DNA from: Lachnospiraceae bacterium
GTDB lineage: Bacteria; Bacillota; Clostridia; Lachnospirales; Lachnospiraceae
Length of the DNA stretch: 64,000 nt
Assembly (NCBI GenBank): GCA_017623295.1
Contig: JAGAPK010000016.1
Coordinates: 38,962-102,961, forward strand
Reading direction: 5' to 3'
A program made the translations under genes and the position numbers. The notes below the pieces were generated by a model that was not told the DNA's origin, did not search any database, and saw only the letters and a program-made list of their open reading frames with translations. Positions 25,836 through 34,704 of the stretch are shown piece after piece (position 1 is the first letter of the stretch; the number at the start of each line of letters is the position of its first letter).

Positions 25836-26921
25836 ATGAATATTAAATACAAAGAGATAGCCATTCAATTATCACACGAATTATCATCCTATTTGAACCA
25901 AGGTATTAATCGCCTTCCAACAGAGAAAGATTTATGTGAAAGATTTCAGGTCAGCCGTCAGACAATACGTCAGGCACTTATGCTATTGGAGGAAGCGGGA
26001 CTCATTACCAAAAAGCAAGGCAGCGGTTCCTATATTACCGGTCTGTCCTCCGATAGGTCCCAAAACAAAATTGCCATTTTATTATCCTCGGAGACAGAAT
26101 ATATTTTTCCGGCTCTGCTAAATGACTTGAAAACAATGCTTACCAAAGAAGGGTACTCTCTTTCTATTTATATTTCCCATAACCGAATTGATTATGAACG
26201 CCTTGTTTTGCAATCCTTAATCAATGAACCACCGCGCGGATTGATTGCAGAGCCTTCCCGTTCTGCTCTTCCCACACCGAATTTTGACTTATATGAGAAA
26301 CTTTCTGCCATTGGCACACATATTGTTTTCTTTCATGGCTATTATTCCAATCTGCCGCCGGCTCTTTATGTCAAAGACGACAACTATAACGGTGGCTTTT
26401 TATTAGGACAATATCTGTTGGAACAACGCCATAGAAAAGTTGCGGGTATCTTTCAGCTTGACACCATTCAGGGGCAGGAACGACATCTGGGATTTGTCCG
26501 TGCTATGATGGATGCTGAACGCTATGTAAATGACGATTCTATCTGCTGGTTCACAACCCAGGATTTGTGTCTTTTAGAAAAAAAACAGGATACCCGGTTC
26601 CTGGTAGATTTTATCCATCAGAAACTGGAATCCTGTTCTGCAGTTATTTGTCACAATGATGAAATTGCTTATTGGCTTATCAAAGAACTTTCATATATGA
26701 ACATTCAAGTACCGGATGACATCAGCGTAGTAAGCTTTGACAATAGCTATCTAAGCGAGCTTTCTACGCCCCGGCTGACTTCGTTAACACATGAACCTCA
26801 TGAAATGGCATCTGCTGCTGTCTCTCTGCTTTTAAAGAAAATGCAGGGACAGAATGTTTCCTCCATGCAGATTCCCTGGCAGCTTGTGAAACGCAACAGT
26901 GTAATGGCGGAACCGGAGTAA
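25836..26921 (+). CDS. araR: AraR-type transcriptional repressor (GntR N-terminus, LacI-type C-terminus)
   Basis: A 361-residue chimeric regulator. Residues ~1-70 are a GntR winged helix (LPTEKDLCERFQVSRQTIRQALMLLEEAGLI, then KQGSGSYITG). The rest is a LacI/periplasmic-binding-like ligand domain (NKIAILLSSETEYIFPALL, VKDDNYNGGFLLGQYLLEQRHRKVAGIF, VVSFDNSYLSELSTPRLTSL). This two-part design is that of AraR, which in Bacillus represses arabinose genes until L-arabinose binds. It is divergent from the importer operon with palindromic sites between. The gene converges on the response regulator, whose stop is five bases away. Confidence 0.85.
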   Translation: MNIKYKEIAIQLSHELSSYLNQGINRLPTEKDLCERFQVSRQTIRQALMLLEEAGLITKKQGSGSYITGLSSDRSQNKIAILLSSETEYIFPALLNDLKTMLTKEGYSLSIYISHNRIDYERLVLQSLINEPPRGLIAEPSRSALPTPNFDLYEKLSAIGTHIVFFHGYYSNLPPALYVKDDNYNGGFLLGQYLLEQRHRKVAGIFQLDTIQGQERHLGFVRAMMDAERYVNDDSICWFTTQDLCLLEKKQDTRFLVDFIHQKLESCSAVICHNDEIAYWLIKELSYMNIQVPDDISVVSFDNSYLSELSTPRLTSLTHEPHEMASAAVSLLLKKMQGQNVSSMQIPWQLVKRNSVMAEPE

Positions 26922-26926
26922 TCCTT

Positions 26927-28555
26927 TTATGGATTCTCCTCTTCCTTACCACCCCGGTATTCTCGTGGCGTACACCCCTGTGTCTTCTTGAATACAAAAC
27001 TAAAGTAGTGCGGATTCTTATACCCTACGGCCAGCGCAATTTCACTGGTACGCATATCGGTTTCCTGTAAAAGTTTTCTGGCCTTCTCCATACGTTTCTC
27101 TGTCACATATTCGACAAAGGTCATCTGCATTTCCTGACTAAACATAGCACTGAAATAATTAGGACTGACTTCCATAGAATCTGCCATCTCATTTAAAGAA
27201 AGACTTTCCCGCATATAATTTTCTTCAATATACGCCAATGCTTTCTTTAACGTTTTCTTACCTTGATTTGCATTCTCTCTATCTCGGAAATTAATAGCTC
27301 CAGTTAATACTTCTTCCATATACTTCTGCATATTCTCAGCACTAATTTCCATTTTTTGAGCATAATCCAGATTTATATTCTGTAAAAACTCTTCCTGCGT
27401 TACTCCTAAACTTTCCACATAAGCAAGTGCTGTAAAGCGTACATTCAAAAGAAGATAGTCCCAGAATAATTTTGAATTTAATGCCTGACTGATTCCGTTT
27501 ATAAAATTAGAAACAAATTCCTGCACTTCTTCTTTCTGCCCATTCGCAAGAAAACCCTTCATCAGTTCCGGATTAATTTTGGAAGTATCTACGGTTTCTA
27601 ATGCTCCTTCTTCACTTGCCGTAGTCAGATTCGATATCATATCCTCTGTCAAAATATGCTTCGAAGGCTCAAAGAAACGATAACTGAATATATGATTCAG
27701 ATTTCGGTAACAATCCGCAAGAAGACTGAAACGCTCTACCGGTCTGCCAACTGCTGCATACCAGTCTAAATCTGTCTCATACTTCTGGCAAATCTGTTCA
27801 ACGTTTTCCAGACATTTCCCGGTTCTCTCTGCTACATTCTCCGGTTCTCCTTTTATCATAACACCATAGGTATTCACGTTCCATCGAAAGACCAGATAAT
27901 GTCCTGAGAAACGCAGTAAAAAACGCATCAGTTCTTCATAACATTTCTGACATTCTTCTCCGGCATTTTCCCGGTCTTTCTTTTCCTGCACCGTAATCAA
28001 TCCAAGATTATAACAAGGTGCATTAATATCCAGAGAATGTTTCTGTGCCTCTTCATATATTTCCTGAACCGATAACTGTCCCGCAAACACTTTTTCAAAA
28101 AAGTTACGAAGAAAGAACTGCTCGTATTCATGCATATCATCCTGATATTTATTCAGATAATTTTTCTGTTCCTGTTCAGACTCTATTTTCTCTTTAATTT
28201 CTGTTAATGCTTTTTGTAAAGTTCTTCGGGTTATCGGTTTGAGCAAGTATTGTTCCACACCCTCTTTAATTGCCTGTCGCGCATACTCGAAATCATCATA
28301 ACCGCTGATAATGATAATTTTCATTTCCGGAAATTCCTGTCCTACAATATGACTTAATGACAAGCCATCCATAAAAGGCATTTTAATATCGGTAATTAAA
28401 ACATCCGGTCTGGTTTTCCGGATTAAAGGCAATGCCATTTCACCATCGCTTGCTTCCCCCACAAACTGATAACCAAACTGTTGCCAGGGAATATTATCCC
28501 TAAGTCCTTCTCTGACTACACTTTCATCCTCTACCAAAAATACTTTTAATGCCAT
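26927..28555 (-). CDS. Response regulator, YesN type (REC + AraC HTH)
   Basis: A 542-residue two-component regulator. The N-terminal receiver begins KVFLVEDESVVREGL, with the phospho-acceptor Asp in DVLITDIKMPFMDG and the Lys in YLLKPI. A ~270-residue central region of the kind seen in YesN proteins follows. The C-terminus is an AraC double helix-turn-helix (SLNEMADSMEVSPNYFSAMFSQE and MRTSEIALAVGYKNPHYFSFVFKK). Its cognate kinase is two genes upstream in the same operon, with a binding-protein gene between. It is expected to activate the nearby importer operon. Confidence 0.93.
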   Translation of the reverse strand: MALKVFLVEDESVVREGLRDNIPWQQFGYQFVGEASDGEMALPLIRKTRPDVLITDIKMPFMDGLSLSHIVGQEFPEMKIIIISGYDDFEYARQAIKEGVEQYLLKPITRRTLQKALTEIKEKIESEQEQKNYLNKYQDDMHEYEQFFLRNFFEKVFAGQLSVQEIYEEAQKHSLDINAPCYNLGLITVQEKKDRENAGEECQKCYEELMRFLLRFSGHYLVFRWNVNTYGVMIKGEPENVAERTGKCLENVEQICQKYETDLDWYAAVGRPVERFSLLADCYRNLNHIFSYRFFEPSKHILTEDMISNLTTASEEGALETVDTSKINPELMKGFLANGQKEEVQEFVSNFINGISQALNSKLFWDYLLLNVRFTALAYVESLGVTQEEFLQNINLDYAQKMEISAENMQKYMEEVLTGAINFRDRENANQGKKTLKKALAYIEENYMRESLSLNEMADSMEVSPNYFSAMFSQEMQMTFVEYVTEKRMEKARKLLQETDMRTSEIALAVGYKNPHYFSFVFKKTQGCTPREYRGGKEEENP

Positions 28556-28580
28556 ATCGCATCCCCCATTTGCATCCTGG

Positions 28581-29618
28581 TTAATAAGTCCTTGTATCCA
28601 GATATTGTTCTACATTCTCCGGTGTAAAAACCTGCTCCTCTACAATATTTTCCTTCCTTACCGGTTCTCCGTTTTCCAATTTCCGGATAATATCAACAAT
28701 GTAATCTCCCTGCTCCGGATTACATTCTACATCTACATTAATAATTCCATGCTGCACAAGTTCCAAAGCCTCATGTACTGCATCAAAAGAAACCACAATA
28801 ACATCCCCATCCACTCCTGTTGTAATTCCATTCGCTTCCAGAGCTTTCAGCGCACCAAAGGTCATATCATCATTCTGAGAAACAACTACATCAATATCTT
28901 GATATTTCTTGATAAACTCATCCATCACTTCTTCTCCTTTGGCGTTTGTGAAGTCAGCCGATTTCTGCTCCAGAATACGCCAATTAGGATGATTTGCCGC
29001 AACAGACTCAAACCCTATCGTCCGCCCGAGCTGCACAGATGCTTCCGGTGTTCCCTGCAACACAACAATATTGATGGACTCATCTTCTCTTTCTGCTTCC
29101 TCCAGATAACCTTCCAGCCAGATACCTGCCTTTTCACCTTCTCCTTCTGCATCCGAACCAATCCATGTCGTATAAAGAGATTCGTCTTCGACCACTACTT
29201 TTCTATCGACCAAAATTACAGGAATTCCGGCATCCTTCGCCTCCTGCAATACGGTTTCCCATCCGTCTTCTGTAACTGGTGAAAATACAATATAATCCAC
29301 TCGCTGCGAAATAAAACCGCGAATCGCTTTAATCTGATTTTCCTGCTTCTGTCTGGCATTATTAAATTCCAGAAAAAAACCATTCTCTCTTGAAAATGCC
29401 TTCTGAATTGATGCCGAATTAGCAGTTCTCCATACCGATTCACTTCCAATCTGAGAAAAACCTACTACAATTAAATCTTCTTCCTCGTCCGAAGATGTCT
29501 CTAAATCATCTGGCTGCGCCGTCACATCGCCAAACGGTCCGCATCCTGCCAAAAGTCCTGATGTACAGACACATATAACTGCTACTGACAGAAGTCGTTT
29601 CCACCACCTATTCTTCAT
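28581..29618 (-). CDS. Sugar-binding lipoprotein, probable sensor subunit of a three-component system
   Basis: A 345-residue lipoprotein with lipobox LLAGC and a Peripla_BP_4 fold. Blocks shared with the transport binding protein at 24354-25394 include WRTANS, DGWETVLQEAKDAGIPVILVDR, DESLYTTWIGSD and QNDDMTFGALKALEANGI. It lies between the kinase and regulator genes, overlaps the kinase by 11 bases, and no transporter gene adjoins it on that side. This suggests a sensory rather than a transport role, as with XylFII of the clostridial XylFII-LytS system. ATG 29618 is preferred (AGAGG five bases upstream); the GTG at 29624 would destroy that spacing. Confidence 0.85.
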   Translation of the reverse strand: MKNRWWKRLLSVAVICVCTSGLLAGCGPFGDVTAQPDDLETSSDEEEDLIVVGFSQIGSESVWRTANSASIQKAFSRENGFFLEFNNARQKQENQIKAIRGFISQRVDYIVFSPVTEDGWETVLQEAKDAGIPVILVDRKVVVEDESLYTTWIGSDAEGEGEKAGIWLEGYLEEAEREDESINIVVLQGTPEASVQLGRTIGFESVAANHPNWRILEQKSADFTNAKGEEVMDEFIKKYQDIDVVVSQNDDMTFGALKALEANGITTGVDGDVIVVSFDAVHEALELVQHGIINVDVECNPEQGDYIVDIIRKLENGEPVRKENIVEEQVFTPENVEQYLDTRTY

Positions 29619-31095
29619 GCGCACCTCTTTCCGAAGAGTCTGCTATTTGCTGTGCCGAAATAACAACCTGCACTTTTGTTCCCTCTCCCTTTTTGGACAT
29701 AATTGTCATACCATATTCCATTCCGAAATTCATACGGATTCTTTCATTCACATTAGCTAATCCAAAACCGGATTCTGTTTCCTTGCATGGTCTGGTAATT
29801 TCTTTCTGCAAACGCTCCAGTTCTTCCGGTTCCATGCCAACGCCATTATCCTCTACCAGAAGACAAATTTTGTTTTCTCCTTCTTCTTGTATCATAGAAC
29901 CGCTAATTGTTATTTTTCCCTTTGCACGCTTATACTTAATACCATGATACAAAGCATTCTCCACTAACGGCTGCAACGTCAGTTTCAATATCTTATAAGG
30001 ATATAGCTGCGGGTCTATGGCAATTTCATAATCCAGAATATCGTGGTAACGTACCTGCTGTATCTCCAGATAACTGCGGATATGGAGTTCTTCTTCTTTT
30101 ATCGAAATAAATTCCTGTCCATGACTGAGCACCAGACGGAAAAAAGCGGACAGCGACATTACCATATCCACTGCCTGTTCCGACGAGTTACCTTCAATCA
30201 ACCAAACAATGGTATCCAATGTATTATAAAGAAAATGCGGATTTATCTGCTCCTGTAGTAATCGAAGCTCGGCATATCGCATTTTACGCTCATCTTCTTT
30301 AATCTGGTTTACCATGATTTCCAAATGCTCTGACATTTCATTAATACTTTCCGTAAGCTGAGATACTTCATCTTTGGTAGTCGTTTCTGCCCGAACCGAA
30401 AAATCGCCTTCAGAAATCTGCTTCGTTACATCGCATAATTTTCGTATCGGCTTCGTAATACTGTCGGAAAGAACCACCGCCACAATGACCACACCTACAA
30501 TAATGACAAGCAGAACTACCAACCATATGATAATGAATTGCTGTACCCGGCTGTTTAACTGCACTTTCAGATTTTCAATACTTTGTGTCTGATAATATAT
30601 GTAATACTGAATATCATCCTGAATCAGCTCCGTCAGAATATAAATATTGTTATCCAGCATTTCTATATTCTCATCATAACGGCTTCCTTCGTCCAGATTA
30701 ACTTTAATATCATCTACCCTGTCTTCCAGCGTATCAATGTTTCGAAGAAGTCTTTGTAGCCACGACTTACTTTCCTTGTCCGTTGTAATCTGCATCAGAA
30801 CACTGAAATCTTCCCGTAATTCATCAATCAGTTCATATGGATTCTTTAAACTATCATCCTCCTGAATCGTGTCAAAAGTTACCGCACCTACTACAAGCTT
30901 ATAAAGACTTTCATCCATCTCATTTTTGAAGTTCAGGTTGTAGCTGTTTGCAATCGTCATATTACTGACAATTTCATCATAAGAATTGCTGTAATTGTTT
31001 AAAGAAAAGATAAGATAAACCGTAACACAAATAAGAGGTAACGCCGTGATAAAAACAAGCAACATCAATTTATTTCGCAAGGAATATTTATTCAT
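29608..31095 (-). CDS. Sensor histidine kinase, YesM/LytS type
   Basis: A 495-residue membrane kinase. Helix 1 is near residues 10-30 (LMLLVFITALPLICVTVYLIF). A ~150-residue mostly helical extracellular sensor domain (ELREDFSVLM, LEDRVDDIKVNL) and helix 2 near 180-205 (IIWLVVLLVIIVGVVIVAVVL) follow. A HAMP linker leads to the His_kinase domain with QEQINPHFLYNTLD and the ATPase domain with VEDNGVGM and GFGLANVNERI. The ATG at 31095 has AAAGGGG upstream. It is expected to phosphorylate the YesN-type regulator and to be controlled by the binding protein encoded immediately downstream. Confidence 0.93.
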   Translation of the reverse strand: MNKYSLRNKLMLLVFITALPLICVTVYLIFSLNNYSNSYDEIVSNMTIANSYNLNFKNEMDESLYKLVVGAVTFDTIQEDDSLKNPYELIDELREDFSVLMQITTDKESKSWLQRLLRNIDTLEDRVDDIKVNLDEGSRYDENIEMLDNNIYILTELIQDDIQYYIYYQTQSIENLKVQLNSRVQQFIIIWLVVLLVIIVGVVIVAVVLSDSITKPIRKLCDVTKQISEGDFSVRAETTTKDEVSQLTESINEMSEHLEIMVNQIKEDERKMRYAELRLLQEQINPHFLYNTLDTIVWLIEGNSSEQAVDMVMSLSAFFRLVLSHGQEFISIKEEELHIRSYLEIQQVRYHDILDYEIAIDPQLYPYKILKLTLQPLVENALYHGIKYKRAKGKITISGSMIQEEGENKICLLVEDNGVGMEPEELERLQKEITRPCKETESGFGLANVNERIRMNFGMEYGMTIMSKKGEGTKVQVVISAQQIADSSERGAHEE

Positions 31096-31115
31096 GTATT
31101 TTACCCCTTTCCATA

Positions 31116-31144
31116 TTGCACTTTTGTGCAAATTAGTGTACTAT
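31116..31144 (+). promoter_or_regulatory. Promoter region of the diguanylate cyclase gene with 16-bp palindrome
   Basis: TTGCAC (31116-31121) and TACTAT (31139-31144) are 17 bases apart and would drive the plus-strand cyclase gene. TTGCAC-TTTT-GTGCAA (31116-31131) is a perfect palindrome overlapping the -35 element and lies 20 bases upstream of the divergent kinase start, so a bound protein could control both genes. Confidence 0.4.
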
Positions 31145-31190
31145 AAAACAATAAATTACTTCATTTTATTAAAATTGACAAAGAAAGGAC

Positions 31191-32291
31191 ATGGTGTGCA
31201 GAATGAAATTTTCTCTGTTTCATAAATTAACAAATTACATCTGCAAGGATACCGGTGAAAAAAATGAATCACCTAAACTTATCATGGTAATTCGTATCCT
31301 GATTTTATCCATGTTATTTTATATTGCAATAAATAGTATAATCTATATCAGTATTTTAAACAATACCGTAATCGCCATTTTGCTGGCATCCTTTTTGATT
31401 TTCCTCGGCTGTTTTATTCTGTCCTATCATCAGAAAACATCCTCCATTGTTTTCATGCTGAATATCGGAATGATTATGTGGATATTCATGAATGTAACCT
31501 ACTTCGGTTGGAATACAGGTGTACAGCATTTTATTATCGTTCTGCTTGTACTCTGCTTCTTTTCCGGCTATTCACAATATGGATTTAAGGTTTTTTATGC
31601 AATAGCCTTATGTGCTTTTCGTATTTATCTGTTTTTCCTGTGTCAGAACAAAACTTCTGTTGTGGCTTTAGATACCACATTGAATGACATTTTACAGATT
31701 ACAAATATGGTTGTCATTTTCTGGTGTGTTTCTGTTATTGCCTATGTTTTCAGCAAAGATTCTCAGAATCTGGAAAGCAAGCTTGTAGAATACAACAATC
31801 AGTTAATGAGTCAGGCTAATACTGATGCCTTGACTGGTCTCTATAATCGTCGAAAAGCAACAGAATATATGACACAGATGCTTCGCCCTACCAATACATC
31901 CTGTTCCTCCGTTTGTATCTGTGATATTGATTTCTTCAAAAAAGTAAACGACAAATATGGGCATGATATTGGTGATGTTGTATTACAGAAGATTGCCCAG
32001 ACTATGAAAACCACAATGGAAGACAAATGCTTTATCGCCAGATGGGGCGGTGAAGAATTTCTTCTTGTTTTCCCGAACAGTAATGGCGATGAGGCCAATT
32101 TCCTGTTAGAAGGACTTCGAAATAAGATTAAAGCACTGAGAATAAATAGTGGCTCAGAAATCTTCGGCGTTACAATGACCTTCGGTCTTGCCGAATATGA
32201 TTTTAATACAAATATTGATTCTATTATCAAAGAAGCGGATGAAAAATTATATATTGGTAAAGAACATGGACGTGACCAGATTGTATATTAA
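31191..32291 (+). CDS. Membrane diguanylate cyclase (GGDEF)
   Basis: A 366-residue protein with about six N-terminal membrane helices (residues ~30-185), then a GGDEF domain that would make cyclic di-GMP. Domain hallmarks are ANTDALTGLYNRRK, ICDIDFFKKVNDKYGHDIGD and the active-site RWGGEEF. The RxxD inhibitory site expected upstream of GGEEF is absent, so product feedback is unlikely. The start is uncertain: the ribosome-site-like AAAGG lies only two bases from the first ATG, and a GTG (31194) or ATG (31203) just downstream is also possible. It is divergent from the arabinose sensor kinase. Confidence 0.9.
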   Translation: MVCRMKFSLFHKLTNYICKDTGEKNESPKLIMVIRILILSMLFYIAINSIIYISILNNTVIAILLASFLIFLGCFILSYHQKTSSIVFMLNIGMIMWIFMNVTYFGWNTGVQHFIIVLLVLCFFSGYSQYGFKVFYAIALCAFRIYLFFLCQNKTSVVALDTTLNDILQITNMVVIFWCVSVIAYVFSKDSQNLESKLVEYNNQLMSQANTDALTGLYNRRKATEYMTQMLRPTNTSCSSVCICDIDFFKKVNDKYGHDIGDVVLQKIAQTMKTTMEDKCFIARWGGEEFLLVFPNSNGDEANFLLEGLRNKIKALRINSGSEIFGVTMTFGLAEYDFNTNIDSIIKEADEKLYIGKEHGRDQIVY

Positions 32292-32362
32292 CAGATTCCA
32301 TGTCATGACCTAAGACTTTTCAACATATATTATGTTAAAAGAACCAGAAACAGGTCGTTCCT

Positions 32363-34219
32363 TTGAAAAAGAAACTTACTTTCAAACAATGGATAGGAGC
32401 AATGATGTTATTGCTCCTTTTTATCTTATTAACCATCTTTCTTTATAATCAACTGCATGAAGATTCCCAATTTGAAAAATTTACAACAAAATTTTTTCAG
32501 GATGAACTCAGTTCTAATCCCATTCATTTGCATTACACTTTAGCCGATGCCTCTGCTTATGGCATCGACGAATCCACACTTACGCTTCCTGTTTATACCG
32601 CAAATCAGGCACTGGAAGAAACCGACAAACTGGATCAGACTATTGCCACATTAGAAGCATTTCATCCGGAAAAATTATCCAGCAATAATCAATATACTTA
32701 TGTTCTGCTTATGTCTTACCTGAAAACTGCCAGAAATTGTGCTTCTTATCTTTATTTTGAAGAGCCCCTTTCTCCTTCCTCTGGTATTCAGTCAGAATTA
32801 CCTATCCTATTGGCAGAATATCGTCTTTCCTCGGTAAGCGATATTGAAAATTACCTCTCGATTCTGTCACAGATACCGGCTTATCTGGAAGGTATTGTTC
32901 TTTATGAACAGGAAAAAGCCAATTATGGTCTTTTTATGTCAGATACGGCTGCCGACAAAGTAATTGAACAATGTAGTGCTATAATGAATCCCGCCGATTT
33001 AGAATCCGGCGAACATTTTCTGGAAGTAACCTTTGAAATCAGACTGGAAAAGCTGATGGAACAGCAAATCATAAACGAATCCGAAGCACTTGCCTGGCAG
33101 TCCGAAAATGAAAGACTACTACTTACTGTCGTTGCCCCTGCTTACGACAGGCTTGCTGATGAATTAACTTTATTAAAAGGCAGTGGAACCAATTCAGAAG
33201 GACTTTGCCATTTCCCGGACGGACAGGAATATTACGAAGAATACCTGCATCTGACTACCGGTTCTTATCGTAGTGTTTCTGAAATGAAATCCATGCTTTC
33301 AGAAAATTTCGGACAAAATTACACTGCCTTACTTACTTTACTGAAACAATATCCGGCTTTACAGAGTTCGCTTTACACCGAAAGTTCTGTCTTAACCTCT
33401 CTTGCACCGGAAGCAATGTTGGAAAAATTACAAAACATTATCATGGAAGATTATCCAGCAATTCCTTATGCCAAAAAGGAAACTGCTTCTTATACCGTAA
33501 AATATGTGGATGAATGTCTGGAAGAATATACCGCACCTGCTTTTTATCTTCTTGCACCAATTGACGATACCAGTCAGAATACCATTTATATTAACAGGCA
33601 GGATACCGAAGAAGGTCTATCTCTTTTCACCACACTGGCTCATGAAGGTTATCCCGGACATCTGTACCAGACTGTTTACAGCCGACAATATCTGCAAAAT
33701 CAAAATGCCAATCCGGTGCGAAATATTCTGCATTATGGCGGTTATGTGGAAGGTTGGGCAATGTATGTGGAATTAAACTCATATGACTTTGCCATACAGC
33801 TATTAGAAGAAGAACAGGAAACTACACAGGTCTTATATCAAGCAGAAAAACTTAACCGACAAATCCAATTGTGCCTGTACTCTTTGTTAGATATTGTTAT
33901 TCATTACGAAGGTGCTTCTTATGACCGTGTTTATGACATTCTTTCAACTGTTGGATGCACCAACGAGCAGACCGTGCATGCCATTTATGATTATATTGTA
34001 GAAGAACCCGGAAATTATTTAAAATATTATCTGGGCTATCTGGAAATTGAAACATTAAAAAACCAGGCAGAAACTGCCTGGGGTGAATCTTATACTTTGT
34101 ATGCTTTTCATAGCTTCCTGTTAAACAACGGTCCTGCCGATTTCAGGACACTGTCCCGGCTGTTGCCGATTACGATACCAAATAATCAGTCATCTTTGCA
34201 ATTAGATAAAAAAAACTGA
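32363..34219 (+). CDS. DUF885 family membrane-anchored putative metallopeptidase
   Basis: A 618-residue protein of the DUF885 family. Residues ~10-30 form one membrane helix (IGAMMLLLLFILLTIFL), so the bulk is probably extracellular. The conserved LAHEGYPGHLYQ motif (near residue 427) and the downstream HYGGYVEGWAMYVE give a HExxH-like zinc site; family members are thought to be peptidases. The assigned start is a TTG followed by KKK, suiting a membrane anchor but lacking a strong ribosome site. ATG codons at 32402/32405 behind TAGGAG are the alternative. Its last 34 bases overlap the convergent MarR gene. Confidence 0.78.
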   Translation: MKKKLTFKQWIGAMMLLLLFILLTIFLYNQLHEDSQFEKFTTKFFQDELSSNPIHLHYTLADASAYGIDESTLTLPVYTANQALEETDKLDQTIATLEAFHPEKLSSNNQYTYVLLMSYLKTARNCASYLYFEEPLSPSSGIQSELPILLAEYRLSSVSDIENYLSILSQIPAYLEGIVLYEQEKANYGLFMSDTAADKVIEQCSAIMNPADLESGEHFLEVTFEIRLEKLMEQQIINESEALAWQSENERLLLTVVAPAYDRLADELTLLKGSGTNSEGLCHFPDGQEYYEEYLHLTTGSYRSVSEMKSMLSENFGQNYTALLTLLKQYPALQSSLYTESSVLTSLAPEAMLEKLQNIIMEDYPAIPYAKKETASYTVKYVDECLEEYTAPAFYLLAPIDDTSQNTIYINRQDTEEGLSLFTTLAHEGYPGHLYQTVYSRQYLQNQNANPVRNILHYGGYVEGWAMYVELNSYDFAIQLLEEEQETTQVLYQAEKLNRQIQLCLYSLLDIVIHYEGASYDRVYDILSTVGCTNEQTVHAIYDYIVEEPGNYLKYYLGYLEIETLKNQAETAWGESYTLYAFHSFLLNNGPADFRTLSRLLPITIPNNQSSLQLDKKN

Positions 34220-34632
34220 TTTATACGACTGAGAGCTTTCTCCAGCACCTGCTTTTCTTCTTCTGACAGTTCTTCTACTATTGTGGCTATCATCTGTTCG
34301 TGAAAACGCTTGTGATGGAGAAATGCCTGATTTCCTTTTTCAGTCAAAGAAACCAGAACAACTCTTCTGTCTTCTTCGCTGCGAACTCTTTCTACATAAC
34401 CTTTTTTCACTAAGCTATTAATAGAAATCGTTAGAGTTCCCGTCGTAACACGCAGTGCTTTTGCCACTGTCGTCATGTTCTTCTGTTCTCCCATGCCGAT
34501 AGCTTCCATGACATGCATATCATTCGTCGTCACATCTTTATATTCTTCTGTACGAATTGCCTGTTCCTCAATCGCATTGATATTCCGGAACAGTTTTACC
34601 AGCACTTCATTCAGTGCGTTATTGATATCCAT
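34186..34632 (-). CDS. fabT: MarR-family regulator, FabT-like
   Basis: A 148-residue winged-helix regulator resembling FabT, the acyl-ACP-responsive repressor of fatty-acid synthesis in streptococci and enterococci. Features in common are an N-terminal MDI...LV.LF.NI..IEE, DVT..DMHVMEAIG, the recognition region ALRVTTGTLTISINSLVKKGYVER and the wing RSEEDRRVVLVSLTEKG. It has its own promoter with a TTTGA-N3-TCAAA palindrome that also occurs at the fatty-acid genes at 52-54 kb. It is not next to that cluster but lies behind an ABC exporter operon. The assignment rests on remembered similarity plus the shared sites. Confidence 0.78.
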   Translation of the reverse strand: MDINNALNEVLVKLFRNINAIEEQAIRTEEYKDVTTNDMHVMEAIGMGEQKNMTTVAKALRVTTGTLTISINSLVKKGYVERVRSEEDRRVVLVSLTEKGNQAFLHHKRFHEQMIATIVEELSEEEKQVLEKALSRINQFFLSNCKDD

Positions 34633-34662
34633 ATTGACTCTCCATCCATATTATCTGCCCCC

Positions 34663-34693
34663 ATTCTAGCAAATAATACTTTGAGAGTCAAAT
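34663..34693 (-). promoter_or_regulatory. fabT promoter with FabT-type box
   Basis: On the minus strand TTGACT (34687-34692) and TAGAAT (34663-34668) are 18 bases apart. The palindrome TTTGA-GAG-TCAAA (34681-34693) covers the -35 element, indicating autoregulation. The same TTTGA-N3-TCAAA pattern is found at the acpP promoter and upstream of fabD. Confidence 0.65.
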
Positions 34694-34704
34694 ATTTTGA
34701 TTAC

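Noticed and set aside
28605-29282. 225-codon plus-strand frame opposite the sensor lipoprotein gene
   Set aside because: It mirrors a clear lipoprotein gene; composition is Cys/Phe/His-rich and it has no ribosome site.
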